Part shown: positions 12,640-25,382 of the stretch, piece by piece
Numbering within the stretch: the first letter of the stretch is position 1
Layout of the letters: every line of letters begins with the position of its first letter
Source of the DNA: Maratus speciosus
Taxonomy: Eukaryota; Arthropoda; Arachnida; Araneae; Salticidae
Assembly: GCA_963932465.1 (NCBI GenBank)
Contig: OZ010786.1
Coordinates: 445,148,619 to 445,212,618 of the forward strand
Reading direction: 5' to 3'
DNA length: 64,000 nt
Position numbers and translations under genes: made by a program
Notes under the pieces: generated by a model
Databases searched by the model: none
Told to the model about the DNA's origin: nothing
Seen by the model: the letters and a program-made list of their open reading frames with translations, nothing else

Positions 12640-13930
12640 GATTTGCTTCAATTTTTTTTATGTTCATTCTGATAAAGCGTTCCGCTGATTAGTTTTGACA
12701 GTTCATTGGTTAAGGATAAAGGGAGAGAAGGGGGGCTGCCCCCCCTCTTTAATTTAGATAAATAGGTTTTTCATGCAGAATTATTCGATTTGCTATAAAT
12801 TTCGTATACCGGTTTATTATGTTAAGGAGCTTCCCTGATTAAACTTGGAGGTTCATTAGTTAAGTATGAAGGGGGGTAGACCACCTCCTTAATTTAGATA
12901 AATGGGTTTTTCATACAGAATTATTCGATTTGCTCCAAATTTGGTATACCGGTTCATTATGTTAAGAAGTTGCCTTGATTAGATTTGGAGGTTTACGGGT
13001 TAAGTATAAAGGGGGAGAAGGGTGCTGGACTCCCCTTGATTTAGATAAATGGGCTTTTCATGCAGAATTATTCGATTTGCTCCAAATTTGGTATACCGGT
13101 TTATTATGTTAAGGAGCTTCCCTGATTAAACTTGGAAGTTCATTGGTTAAGGATAAAGGGGGAGAAGGGGGGCTGGTCCCCCCCCCCTTAATTTAGATAA
13201 ATGGGTTTTTCATGCAGAATTATTCGATTTGTTCCAAATTTGGTATGCCGGTTTATTATGTTAAGGAGCTTCCCCGATTAAACTTGGAAGTTCATTAGTT
13301 AAGTATAAAGGGAGGAAAGGGGAGTAGACCCCTCCTTAATTTAGATAAATGGGTTTTTCATGCAGAATTATTCGATTTGCTCCAAATTTGGGATACCGGT
13401 TTATTATGTTAAAAAACTGCCTTGATTAGATTTGGGGGTTTATGGGTAAGTATAAAGGGGAGGGGCTAGTCTCCCCCTTAATTTAGATTAAAGGGTTTTT
13501 CATGCTGAATTATTCGATTTGCTTCAAATTTAATATACCGATTTATTCCGATATGGCGCTTCCTTCATTAGATTTGGAGGTTCATTGGTTAAGTATACAA
13601 GGCCGAAAAGGGGGCAAGCCCCCTCCCATTAATTTAGATAAATGGATTTTCATGGAGAATTATTCAATTTACTTTAATTTTTTTTTCTATTTTCGTTCTG
13701 ATAAGGAGCTTTCCTGATTAGATTTGGTGGTTCATTAGTTAAGTGTAAAAGAGTTAAATTGGTTAGACCACCCTTAATTTAGCGATATGTTTCTTTTTTT
13801 TCATGCAGAATTATCTGATTTGCTTCAAATTTGATATACTGATTTATTATAGTTAAGGAGTTTCTCTGATTAGATTTGGAGGTTCATTGGTTAAGTATAA
13901 AAGGGGCAAACGGGGGATATTTCCCTTCAT
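12640..13930 (+). repeat. ~147-bp tandem repeat, about 8-9 units
   Basis: Units share TTTAGATAAATGGGTTTTTC, then GCAGAATTATTCGATTTGCT, then a G-rich/C-rich segment. The TTTAGATAAATGGG motif recurs near 12754, 12894, 13042, 13192, 13338, 13484, 13635 and 13777, a spacing of 140-151 bp. No reading frame persists across units. Confidence 0.8.
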
Positions 13931-14299
13931 TTATTTTTTGAGGGACATTATTCTTTGAAATAAGAGTATAATATGCAATTAGTGTGAATAACCTGTGAGC
14001 TCAATGCCATCAGTTTTACTGGCACTTATCTTTTTATTGCTATTAACCGATGTGGGTTATGAAGCATAGTGGTTTATGTATTCAGTTCTGTATAGTCCTA
14101 GTTTCAAACTTTACTGTTAAATTTAGTGTCATTTTGCCCCGAATTTTCAATGTTTCTCTCATTTTAGCTCTGCCAAGCTGCCCCATACCTGGAGACTCAG
14201 ATAAATACTATTTATTAAATACAAAAAGTTCAAAGAGGAAGGTGAGTGAATTCTGGGGGGCGCAAGAGTGGACAAAGTGGGGGCGGGTAATTTTCAAAC

Positions 14300-15100
14300 T
14301 TTTACCAAACCTCTCCTTGACATATCATCTGAAAGTCCTTTCACCATTCTTTTATATTATGAACCTTTCTCCTCCCAGAGTTGAATTCCGGAAGGGGGCG
14401 GGGGGGAGCGGTGCGGAGGTGAATTTTTTTTTTTTAATTGTAGAGATTTCTATAATAAATATCATTAAATGAGGTTTTTTAATGGAGCCCTCCGATAAAT
14501 ATTATTTATTAAATATAAAATTTTAAAAGTGGGGCTGCGTGATTTCCGGGTATATTCTGGGATAAAAGAGTGAACCCACGTGGGAGGGGTAGATTTCAAA
14601 CTTTTTTTGGACCAGTCACTTGATATATCATCGGAAAGTTTTCGGTTATCATCGGAAAGTTACTCTTTCATATTATGAACCTTTCTTCTTCCCTCCCTAG
14701 TTTGGCGCCCCGAGAGAGGCATTATTTGAACTTTTTTGAAATCGTAGCGTTTTTAAACATTTTAGATCGGATTTTTTTATGGAGCCCTCCGATAAATAAT
14801 TTTTAATATATGAAAATTTCAAAGAGAAGGATGGGCAGGGTATATTTCGGGGGGCACGATAATTGGAATCCTGGGAGTTGGGACTCTTTTCTATCATTTG
14901 CTGACAACCCTCATGTGATATATCATTGGAAAGCTCTGTGACTACTATTTCATTTTATATATCGCCCGCGCCCCTCCTCTTATTTTGCCCCCGCGAGGGG
15001 GCACTTTTCTAAATTTAGCCGACACCCCTCATGTGACATATCGTTGGAAAGTCCTGTGACCACTTATTCATATTATGCACTTTCCTTGCCTCTCCCCCCC
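14300..15100 (-). repeat. Inverted relatives of the ~120-bp block
   Basis: Segments such as CCTCATGTGATATATCATTG and CCTCATGTGACATATCGTTG are reverse-complement versions of the unit core seen at 10500-11440. The hAT-like element is therefore a loose giant inverted repeat around its two central arrays. Confidence 0.7.
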
Positions 15101-15857
15101 CCCCCCTACTTTGCTCACCACAGGGGTTCGTTTAATGTATTCCAGTCGAAGACTTTCTAAAAATGGGGAAATTAAAGATCCAATCTCAAATGATGTAGAA
15201 AAATCAATAAAAAATTTTGATCCCTTTTATCATCCTTTAGTTCATGTTTTTGCCACTAGGGGATGCTTTTGATTCTTATTTTTTTGGCCATTTTGGTGCT
15301 AATTGCCGAAAAATTCTAATTTTTGATACTTAAACTCCCCTTACCGCTTCATAGCTACTCGCGCTTTTTCAGCTTTTTTCAACCAGGGGGCAACCTTACA
15401 AGACTTTTCCAGTCTTATGGCTCCTTTATAGCCTCCCTTTGGTTTGTTGTTTTTTTATTCCATCTGTTTTCAGTTACCCTATATTTAATAAAATTTGCCT
15501 TATATATATGTAAAAACAATGATTTGAATAATCGATTCCAGAACATCTCCTTTGTAGATTCTCGAAAGTAATCGATGACTGTATCGATTGTGTATTTTAC
15601 GATAACGATTTTTTTCGATTGGTAAATTTTCGAGAATCGCCCATCACTAAGCCCTATCACTACTATGAAATTGTCGGCCAGAATAATAGCTAAGTTTTCC
15701 AATAACTGTTTTTAGCTTTTCTCGTTATAATCGATTGTAAAACATCTTGATTGTAGATTCTAGGAATTAATCGATGGCTGTATCGATTGTGATTTTTTAT
15801 GATGACGATTTTTCTCGATTGTCGAATTCTCGAGAATCGCCCATCACTACTTTGTAC

Positions 15858-16700
15858 TAATGACTGACTCGAAGAAAATCCCTCTCCTATTCACTGGGAA
15901 ATGTAAAACATCTAGATATTTCAAGAATGTTCAAATGCTCTCATCAGCATACTTTGCCACAAAGAAAGCATTGATGGCTGACGAAATACATGAAAAATAG
16001 TTGAAAGAGTTGGACCAGCATTTTGAAAAAAAAGAATTGCAAAATTCTCCTGATAGTTGGCAACTGTACTGCACACATTGAAGTTGCTATGCTCCAGGCT
16101 ATCCGAGTGATGTTCCTTCCACCAAATGTCACATCAGTTTTGCAGCAGATGGATCAAGGATTCATTCTTTCAAAAGGAATTACAGGAGACTGGTTTTGAA
16201 AGAATCATATCTAATTTAGAACTTGGAAAACATTACAATGTTGATGTATTCAGTGTAATGCATTTATCAATTATCGCATGGAATGATGTTTCACAAAAAA
16301 CAATTGCAAATTAGTTTCGGCATACAGGTTTCAAGAGAGAAGAAACAATCAAAGAAACCAGAAGCAATACTGATTTCTCCTCAGATGAATTATTAATGCA
16401 AGATTTTTTAATGAGGGGATCCCCAAGTTCCTGCAGAACTAACTTTCAGAGATTTTCTGGCTGTAGACAAAAATGTATCCTGCATTGAAGAAGTTTCAGA
16501 CTATGAAATCAGTCATCGGGAAAATATTAGACAATCATACTGAAGAACAATTAGATGCAGAAGAAGGGCCAGAACATGAGAAAACCATCCCCAGACCTAC
16601 TCTTAAAGAAGCTACTGAATGGCTGTTACCCTCTTCATCGTTATTTCGAATCAGATAACAATATTGAGATGCTTTCCCACATTGATAGCCTTGAATCATA
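15858..16700 (+). pseudogene. Tigger transposase, DDE C-terminal half
   Basis: This continues the Tigger transposase after the hAT-like insertion. Recognisable pieces are KIPLLFTGKCKTSRYFKN, ILLIVGNCTAH and FLPPNVTSVLQQMDQG. A frame change follows, then HSFKRNYRRLVLK and DVSQKTIAN. In the family the second motif is DNCTAH with the second catalytic aspartate. Here it reads GNCTAH, so that residue is gone, while the third (MDQG) is kept. Further frameshifts follow toward about 16700. The protein cannot be catalytically active. Confidence 0.8.
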
Positions 16701-16879
16701 TGTTTAAAGCAGTGTTTCAATGAAACAAACAAAAATAACTGAGTTTTTTAACATAAAGGAATAAAAGTGATTTATTTCACATTTATTTTTTTTCTTGTAC
16801 CCTCCTATTTACGAACTTTCGATTTTACAAACACTTTATGGGAGTCCGCTAGAGTTCATAAAATCGAGCGTCTACTGTA

Positions 16880-17570
16880 TAATGATATTGATATGCATTT
16901 CTAAGGTGCTCAAAAACATGATTTCTGTAGAATATGAAGTGTGTAACATTTATAGTTTGTTTACAGGGAGAATCAAAAGAATCTCGTTACATTATTACCT
17001 ATGGGGGAAAATTGTTTGTGGTGCATTTTAGTGATGTTATACTATTTCAAACATAATAAAATTTATATGGATTTCTAAGATGCACTAAAAAATGCTTTCT
17101 GTAGATGTGTAGAATATGGAATTATCATTCATTTATAGGATCAGACAAAAGAATTTGGTTACATATGGTTTGTGAGAAAAAAAAATGTTTGCAGTGTGTT
17201 TTAATAATGTTATAGTGTTTCAGACAGACAGAAATTTATATATATTATTGAGGTGTACTAGAAATTACTGTAGAATATGACAGCATAACAGTTATTTTTC
17301 ATTTACAGGGACATACAAAAAAATGTCAGTTAAAGTACTGTGTTTGAAAATTTAGTATGCATTTTGATATTTTGAAGTTTAACTATATGATTTATTTTTT
17401 TCATACTACATGGTATGTATAAATTCCAAAGATTGTATACAGGGTTACACAAAAGAATTTTTAAACTTTACTACATATATGAGCATGAATTGCTTAATGT
17501 TTTTTTTAAATGAGCTATGCATTTTTCAGCTGAACTATATTTAGTATACTAAAAACTAAAAAAAAAAAAA
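16880..17570 (+). repeat. ~170-bp tandem repeat, right part
   Basis: About four more units follow the Tigger insertion. Landmarks are TTTACAGGGAGAATCAAAAG near 16963, ATTTATAGGATCAGACAAAA near 17135, ATTTACAGGGACATACAAAA near 17301 and ATACAGGGTTACACAAAAGA near 17437. Spacing is about 140-172 bp. Related units occupy 53980-54660. Confidence 0.7.
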
Positions 17571-18958
17571 ATAATAATAGCTTTTACAACCTATTTGATT
17601 TGATTTTCTGTTTAACCAAATAAAAAATAAATGATTGGATTTCTAACGATTTTGCACTCAAGAAAAAATTTTGTTTTATTTACTTGAACTTTTCCTTGTT
17701 TCAAAGACTTACAATGATGTGAGCATTTTTTAATCAAGGCAGTACCATAGGTTCAAATTCAGTACCATAGAACAAGAAACTTTTGTGCACCTGGTTTGGT
17801 GTTACCAGATTTATCTATTAAGGAAATAGAAGATTTTCTTTTTAAACTAGTTTGTTTCGGTTTTATCACACTACCGCCTTTTTTCATATCATACTAAGCT
17901 ATGTTGAAAGTGCTAGTGATTTTCCATAAAAACAGTTCTTTATTGATATTTATAACTATTATTTTCCAACTATATTTGCATTACCTTATTCTGTCAACCT
18001 GTTTAACTAATTTTAGAGTCATACGTCCCATTATGAGTCAAAAATTAATTGTAGCAACAGAAACAAAATATCCGAAAAATCACTAATGGTCATGAGTATT
18101 TTAGTAATGGAATCCTTGCAAAAATAAATGTTATATTCCAAGATAATATTAGTAATAATAAAAAAAAAAAACTATTAAAACTTAAGATAAAATATACAAA
18201 ATTAAAAATTTTAGAATGAAGTTACTTATTGTTTAGAATAATAGTAAGTTTAGGTAACAGCAAGACAATAAAATGAAAGGCAGTCTTAGTTCATGTCATA
18301 ATCTGAGAGAGGTATACTGTACGATTATGGTACAAACAGTCTCCAGTGTGAGGTTTTTTAATTTTTTAAGATAAGTATACATAATGTATTATTTAAGATG
18401 AATGATATGATACTAAAAAATAGAAGAAATTGTTGTACGGGAAAGGTTTAAATGTATAATAAAACTTGAAAATATGCAAATTACAATCTAGCAACCCTAA
18501 CCTGCTTGTCACTGGGAAAAGTTCTTGAAAATTCTGTTTTATTTAAAGTTTTAAAATTGTATACAAAGTTCATTGGGGTGCTTACTTTTGAATACCACTA
18601 TTTCCATAATGAAAATTTTGTTTTATTTAATCACAAAATCTTGCAATTAAATAAAGCAAAATGTACTCTTAGGAAATACTGGTATTTCAAAATAAGCACC
18701 TGATAAATGTACTTAGTTTTATTAAAAAGCTTACTTAATTTATTCGAAATTCTGGCAATTTATCTGTAAGATACTTAAAGCAATAAATATAAATAATATA
18801 ATAATAAAAAGTATAATTCTTTAAGTACTAAGCACCTATTTATATTTACTATGTGAGGGGCCGGATTTCCATTTTATAGATGCCCATGTTCCCAATGTCA
18901 CCTGCCAACCATAAACCTCTATTGTCCAATTCCAATAAGTTCTGATTTTAGAATTCCA
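17571..18958. other. AT-rich intergenic DNA
   Basis: No gene, RNA or further repeat structure could be supported. Confidence 0.45.
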
Positions 18959-18962
18959 TTAA

Positions 18963-19177
18963 CCCTCCAAGTGTCTGAGGGCTTTCCTGCATTTTTATAA
19001 ATATACTAACAAAAATAATGTTAGTTTAGATTTTCTTTCCCTGTTTGTTTCTAAAATATACTTCATGCCCCTTTATTTGACAAAACATCTTAAAATACAG
19101 TTCTACTAAAAAAATATTTTCTCTACAACTGATTTGTTTTTGGGAAATGGAAAAATACAGGCAAAATGCTTAGAGGG
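18963..19177. mobile_element. piggyBac-like MITE, 215 bp
   Basis: TTAA lies on both sides (18959-18962 and 19178-19181). The inverted ends are CCCTCCAAGTGTCTGAGGGC and, on the other strand, CCCTCTAAGCATTTTGCCTG. It has no coding capacity. Confidence 0.7.
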
Positions 19178-19181
19178 TTAA

Positions 19182-20560
19182 GGAAACACACTATCGTGGT
19201 GAATTTTTTCATTTTGACAGCATATTACTCAAATAATTTTGCTGAAAAGTAAAAATGAAAAAAAAAATAATAATCATGTGGCTATACATCATTACAATCA
19301 CATAGAAAAAAGATGTATTTTTAACATGTAGATTGTTTAACTCTGTCAAAGGCCAATTAAGGCACTTTGAAGCTCCAGCACAGTATTCTTGTGTGGGCCT
19401 CCTAATTAATACTAAAACTACACTCGAACCTCAGCATGTTTTGCCCTCCTTCTAGATTACTAAAGGTCAAATCTTATTTTTGGTGTTAGAATTATTTTTT
19501 AAAACACAATAGCAGAGCCATATTACCTTATGATGGAACAAACTGCACATTTGTTCAGTGCCCTTTAGGTAAGTGCCTCTAAATTGGTATAACCCTTAAT
19601 AAAATTTATAATGAGAAAGGTGACATGAAATCTTGATTTGTCCGTAATAAGGCCCTACAAGGTTGGCTTAAAAATATCATTTCTGAATGAAATATAAAAA
19701 CACATATTGAAGTCACATGAAAAATAACTGCTAAAATTATTTCTCATATATTTATTAAAGATTCTTTTAATAATTATATATAAAGCAGTATACTGTTAAT
19801 ACTAAAAGGCAGTATTTCGAGCAAATCATTTTTTCACCACTAGGAATTTCTTTTTATCATGCATTATCAATCCCAAAAATATGAAATATTCTTTTACGTC
19901 TCGATTTTCAAAAGAGTCTTTTGGAAAACTACTTTATTGTACTTGTTTAAAAATTTTCAGTCCTGAATAAATTCAACCTTTCACCATAGAATCTACTTCT
20001 TCAATTTTCATATGATTAACAAGAATTTACACAAGATGTGTTGCATGTATTAAGTCAATATTTGATAAAATCTCATGCATAATAAGTTGCTTATGAAAAT
20101 AAAATCATGGTATAAGTCTTTATAATACCACTATTTTCCATTCTTTATAATATAATTTACATTCCACACAATGGAGTTTTAAATGAATGTACAGACAACA
20201 AAGGCTTTTTATTCTTCATAGTAATTGAGTTATTTTAAGGGATTTAGCCATTTTAACCTAGTTATGGTTTTTAGTTTGATAAAAGAAAAAAAAATTCTTG
20301 ACTGAATTCTAAGCAATATCATAAAGTTTTGAACATTTGAGAAGCTGAACATTTCATTTTTGTGTAATCATGTGATCATAATTGCTTAGATACAATCAGT
20401 ATTTTCTAAGGAAAACCTTTTCTCTGTTTATGACAGAAAACACTTATGAATTCTTCATTTAAAATTTACCATGCCTTTAAAATTAAAAACAATACTCTGA
20501 AAATTTCAGTTGCCGCTCTGTGCTTAGGAAAATGTAGCATATATATATATATATATATGA
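19182..20560. other. AT-rich intergenic DNA
   Basis: Nothing beyond an (AT)n microsatellite at about 20538-20558 was recognised. Confidence 0.45.
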
Positions 20561-20561
20561 A

Positions 20562-20733
20562 AAAATAACTTCTTAAAAACACCATAAAAATTTTAATAAA
20601 TGCACAAGGCCTTTTGAAAGAACTAATCTTTCTTCATCAGGTGCAGAGAACACATCCTACTACTTTGAAAATAGCAGCAAGGCCTTGTGCGTTTATTAAA
20701 ATTTTTACGATGTTTTTAAGAAGTTGTTTTTAT
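20562..20733. repeat. Hairpin-forming repeat, ~170 bp
   Basis: Arms of about 55 bp form a near-perfect palindrome. The left arm includes ACTTCTTAAAAACACCATAA and ATGCACAAGGCCTT. The right arm includes AAGGCCTTGTGCGTTTATTA and TTTAAGAAGTTGTT. The loop is about 60 nt. It is probably a small foldback MITE, but no clear target duplication was found. Confidence 0.55.
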
Positions 20734-22111
20734 CTTATCATTTCACACCAGCTTATTTAATTATTAAATGTATGTTTATTTTTCATATTTAAAAAAATTT
20801 CAAAATTATCTTTTTCAGGCTTTCTTATTAAAAAGATGGTCTGTAACTTTCGCCAGATCAAATTAACAAGCTGTTTTTTCAATTAATGTATTGACCAAAG
20901 AGCTAAAATGATGTGAGATGCTGTTTTATTATTCTGTATATATCACTTTAAAAAAAATGTAATATTTGCCATATGCTTTGATTAATTTTCGCAAGATTAT
21001 TACCGTTGTTATTACAATCAACTGAATTCCACAAGCATCTACAACTAAACATTCATTTTTCTGAACCCTATGAAGGACAACAACAATATATTTAGCAGTG
21101 ACATCAAGTTTTTGATTTTTTAAAATGAATTATTGTATTATTTATCATGGGAACCCCTACCATTTATAAGTTATAATTTGTACCTCAGCATTTTCGTAGT
21201 CATTATAAAAAATACTGCAAGCTATTGTATGGTAAATTATGCCATAAAACAATTTCAATAATAAACTGTTGGTTTAGTAATTTTACTCTTGCAAATAAAA
21301 CTATTTTACTTATTAAGTATTATTTATCACATTGAATTTTCACAATATTTATTTTTTATAAATCTCGTTCTTTAGTAACTGATAACATAAATATTAATCA
21401 AATTTGAATGATTATTGCCCCTTTCTGTCAGTTTAAATTGGTTATTAGTTACTGCTACTAGCATGATAAAAAAAGAACTCTGATTTCTCACTTATTTACG
21501 TTGGAGGCAGCAGAAAAAAGTCCAAGGAAAGGATAGAAGGCAATATTTTTTGGAAGAATTTTGTAATGAGTCAATGCCTTATAAATGAATAAAAGCATTT
21601 TCACCTTCAATAATACTTTTCTCTTAGTCTTTTAATTATTTTAAATCATTTGAAAAATAAATTTAAAATATCAGCAAAAGCAAGGAAATGTTATTGAAAA
21701 TTCAACAATATGCAATAAAATGCGTGTGAAGGGAAGAAGCTGACCTTCCTCTGCTAGCATCCATGTTTATTTAACATAAAATTGTAAAATTTGAAATTAA
21801 TTTTATCTCCATCACATCACACCCAGCAAGAAAAGTGACAGAAGTAAAAAAATGACAATTTTGAGGTTATGTCATTGCAAAATATAGTATGAAATCTGCC
21901 AGCATGCATGGAAAGCGTCACATCCCTATCTTGCAATTTATCCACTTGAGAGCAGTTGTGTCAGTTTCATTTTAGACTTTAAGTTGACTTTCCTCAAATT
22001 CTGCATTTTTTTAGTTATGTCACTTTTGTTGCCAGGATGCAACATATTGATGAAATCTTACGAGGGATAATTTTTTAATTCTAACTGACAAAGAGAGGGT
22101 CGAGGTTAGTC
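20734..22111. other. AT-rich intergenic DNA
   Basis: No gene or RNA supported. Confidence 0.45.
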
Positions 22112-22600
22112 TCACTGAATGCGATGAACATTTGTGTATCGATAGAGTATAGTTAGTATATAAATATATGAGCGCCATAAAGCGCAACCCCCAGGGGGTC
22201 TTGAGAAAATAACTCGCAAAGTTTAAGCTACAGTTCATAATCAGATAAATTTTCTTCTTTGGGAAGTGGTTCAGTAGCATGATTGGCAGTACGCTAGATT
22301 TGTGTTTTTGCAGCCTGGGTTCAAATCCAGCTCAAACTTGTTTTTCAGAATGAAAATTTTTATCAATCATTTTCAAATTGCAGTTGAAAAAATATGTATA
22401 ATAATTGAAATTTGCGAAAAATATGAATTAAATGTATGTTTTGTAGCATATAAGTGCTTTTTTAACTACAAAATTTTACATGTTTAAATATATAATGAAA
22501 AGTAAAAAAGTAGACCAGAAATTTTTTGTTGTTATTTAAAATTATTTACAGTTATTTCAATGAATATCAACAATTTTTAACAGAGAAATAAAATAAGTTA
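22112..22600 (+). repeat. Interspersed repeat with tRNA-like head, left arm
   Basis: This block is repeated in inverted orientation at 23515-24004, and its tail again in partial direct form at about 22740-22970. It contains a tRNA-like stretch at about 22261-22331 with the RNA polymerase III B-box GGTTCAAATCC and an A-box-like TGGTTCAGT. These suggest a tRNA-derived SINE or a mosaic containing one. Both arms also share GCAACCCCCAGGGGGTCTTG just upstream. Short frames here translate to similar peptides only because the arms are copies. Confidence 0.6.
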
Positions 22601-23215
22601 ACCAATATATTATTTTCATTTTGTTTCTTCATTCAAATATTTCATGGTTTATTAAAAATATGCTTTTATATTTTTAATATGATTTTTAAAGTCTCGGATT
22701 CTTGATTCCATGTAGTAATTTCTTTCGGATATATATATATATTTTTTTTTTGTTTAATATTATATAATGCAGTTTAATTATATAAAATTTATTTTTAAGT
22801 GTGAATCTTTGCATGTTTATATATTTAATGAAAAGTAAAGATAAAATAAATAAATAATAATAACAAACTAAAAAAAAAGTCAATTAGAACTTTTATAGAC
22901 CATAAAATTAAGCTAATTTTAAAATTTATTTACATAAATAAGCTACTATTTTTCACAGTGAAATAAATGTATCGTTTCTTATCAACTCGCTTTTTAACGT
23001 TTGATTTTTTAAATCTTAGATTCTTATGATTGTAGTTAGAATAACTGTCTTTGTGCTTAAAATTAAGTTCTAAAAAGATATATTGAATTGCTGAAAAGAG
23101 TTATTATGTAGGTAATAATTACAAAACCAAAAAACTGAAATAAAAAAGAGTCATATTAAGAATTAAAAAAAATCATAAAATATTCAAAATACTTTCATAT
23201 AGAAACAAAATTTAA

Positions 23216-23480
23216 CCCCCTCACTGACAAGCCCATGTTAATACATTCACTAAGCTCCAGGTTTCACTGCAATACAAGCAATATTTAAAGTAATATAATT
23301 CTATTGATTTAATGTATTTTTAATACATTGAACAATGATTAATACTTCCAAGGATTGCATTCATATTCGTTATTAAGTTTTTTTTATAAAATGTTCAAAG
23401 AATCATTTTTTTAAGCATTTAAAACAAAATGCAGAAAAAACAACATTACAATTTTGCCCTTATCCAAGACAGTCGGAGGG
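23216..23480. mobile_element. piggyBac-like MITE, 265 bp
   Basis: TTAA occurs at 23212-23215 and 23481-23484. The ends are CCCCCTCACTGACAAGCCC and, on the other strand, CCCTCCGACTGTCTTGG, which are imperfect inverted repeats. It lies between the two arms of the inverted duplication. Confidence 0.55.
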
Positions 23481-23514
23481 TTAAATAATAATTATTCTCA
23501 CATTTCTATCACTT

Positions 23515-24004
23515 GTTTTAATTTATTTCTCTGTGAAAAATAGTAGGTTATTCATTGAAATAACTGTAAATAATTTTAAATAACAACAAAAAAAATTGTA
23601 GTCTATAGCCATAAATATGCATTTTTTTTTTTTTTTTTTTTTGCTTTTTATTATATATTTAAACATGTAAATTTTGTAGTTAAAAAAGCACTTATATGCT
23701 ACAAAACATACATTTAATTCATATTATATATATATTTATTCAATTGACGTGTAAAAATGATTGATAAAAATTTTCGTTTTGAAAAAGGATTTGAACCCGG
23801 GCTTAAAAAACTTAAATCCAGTGTGCTTCAGATTACACTACTGAACCGCTTGCCAAAGAAGGGAATTTATCCAATTATGAACTGTAGCTTAAACTTTGCG
23901 AGTTATTTTCTCAAGACCCCCTGGGGGTTGCACTTTATGGCACTCATATATTTATAGATTAACTGTACTCTATCAATACACAAATGTTCATCACATTCGG
24001 TGAG
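23515..24004 (-). repeat. Interspersed repeat with tRNA-like head, right arm
   Basis: This is the inverted counterpart of 22112-22600, with the tRNA-like stretch at about 23786-23856 on the minus strand. It has the same B-box (GGTTCAAATCC on the minus strand). An A/T run at about 23622-23642 lies inside the copy. Confidence 0.6.
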
Positions 24005-25382
24005 ACCAATCTCGGACCCTCTCCTTGTGAGTGAAAAATGCTCAGTCCAGGTGTTGGTGAAACTTCGAGCCTAAGGTTTCGTCTGTTGAAGTTCATATAT
24101 TGCAAGCTTTTTGCCAACAAGTTATTTAAATCAATTATGTTAACTCTGGCTGAGCAATCCTGTACAATTGCACATGATTGCTCATTTGATAGAACATTGA
24201 CATGTTAAGGCAGAAATCCACGTTTGATTCCTGGCCAAGATAATTTTCAATCAGTTGTAATTAAATAATAATCTCTTTTAACTATTGAATATTCAATTAA
24301 TTTTTACTCATCATAATAATTAAACAATACATCATTTTCTAACAACTTTATTATTGAACATTTCTTTACATAATTATATAATTTAATTTTCTCCTTCTTT
24401 AATTTAACTCATCACATCTAAATATTTTTAAGTTTCACTGCATATTGCAAATGTTACTTTAACATTGGTTCACATGATCAAAATATTCAAAGCATTACAA
24501 GATCAAGTACTAGTATCAGCTCCTTACATTGGGAAAATCAAAAGTAATCTGATCTTCATATTTAAATATGTAGATTATATTCTACAAAATTTCTACAGCA
24601 GAAATTATGTATTGCAGTTGACTTCCTTTAAATCTATAACAATAATAATAACCAATCAGTAGATAAAATTTACACATAAATTTATTGATTTTAACATTTC
24701 TAAGATAAATACAATTCACATATTCAACAGATAAAAGAGTTTATCAAAAAATTTTATACTTATGACAAATTATAATTCAAAACTGTATAACCTACATAAA
24801 ATTAAAAACAAAATTAGAACATTTGAAGTAAAATATACATTACAATACAAATTGCACATATAGGTGGGTTTTCAATCCACTACAATCACAGCAAACAGTT
24901 GAACAACCTTTAAAACCACATAGCTATGTCATGTAAGGACATGGCTAAGTCTGAAAAAGCAAATTGATCAATATTTATAATTGATGGTGTTACATTTCAG
25001 TTGCTTTTATAAAGTAAAATGCAGATTTCTCTAACTGATTTCACTACAGATTTAAAATGAAAATGAAAGTTTTAATATGAAATTAGAGAAATGATTTAAT
25101 GAATACTAATGATTACGATATAATGTTACTAAAATTCTATAGATATGTTTCAAAATTTAAAATAGTTCTTATATTCCACCCTACATAGGCAAAAGAAAAA
25201 ATAATTAAAGAACTTTTTCCACATCATAGTCTAAAAGTAAAATAAGTATTCAATAGAACATGTCATGGTCCGAATAAAATAAAATATCTACAAGATAAAA
25301 GTACATAAAGAAAAAAGTTTTCGTTGCATTATTAAAGGTAATGTGAATAAAATAAAGTGAGATGAATAAATAGTTCATTGGT
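24005..25382. other. 3' flank of SMDT1
   Basis: AT-rich sequence downstream of the EMRE stop codon on the minus strand. It should include the SMDT1 3' UTR. No single poly(A) signal could be singled out among many AATAAA-like hexamers. Confidence 0.45.

Larger units (their letters stand above)
10055..15849. mobile_element. hAT-like non-autonomous element built of tandem repeats
   Basis: The ends are a perfect 14-bp inverted repeat, TAGTGATGGGCGAT and ATCGCCCATCACTA, flanked by a perfect 8-bp duplication CTTTGTAC (10047-10054 and 15850-15857). Ends starting TAGTG with an 8-bp duplication fit the hAT superfamily. The 5795-bp interior shows no transposase. It is made of repeat blocks: ~120-bp units at about 10500-11440, 47-bp units at 12156-12390, ~147-bp units at about 12640-13930, and inverted relatives of the first block at about 14300-15100. 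The right subterminal region is duplicated, so the terminal motif also occurs at about 15636-15649. It must depend on another element's transposase. Confidence 0.8.
8765..16877 (+). mobile_element. Tigger/pogo element carrying nested insertions
   Basis: The terminal inverted repeats are about 24 bp. The left starts TGGTAGATGCTCAATTTTAT and the right, read inward on the other strand, starts CAGTAGACGCTCGATTTTAT, with about four mismatches. A TA dinucleotide sits on each side (8763-8764 and 16878-16879), as expected for Tc1/mariner-class insertion. The interior holds a broken pogo-type transposase. Two later insertions inflate it: a 232-bp TTAA MITE (9760-9991) and a 5795-bp hAT-like element (10055-15849). 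Without them and their duplications the element would be about 2.1 kb, normal for Tigger. Confidence 0.85.

Noticed and set aside
14050..14472. 140-codon plus-strand frame
   Set aside because: It lies in repeat blocks of the hAT-like element, with no similarity to any family I know.
24150..24235. Possible second tRNA-like SINE (GTTTGATTCC)
   Set aside because: Only a weak B-box; no A-box or foldable tRNA structure.
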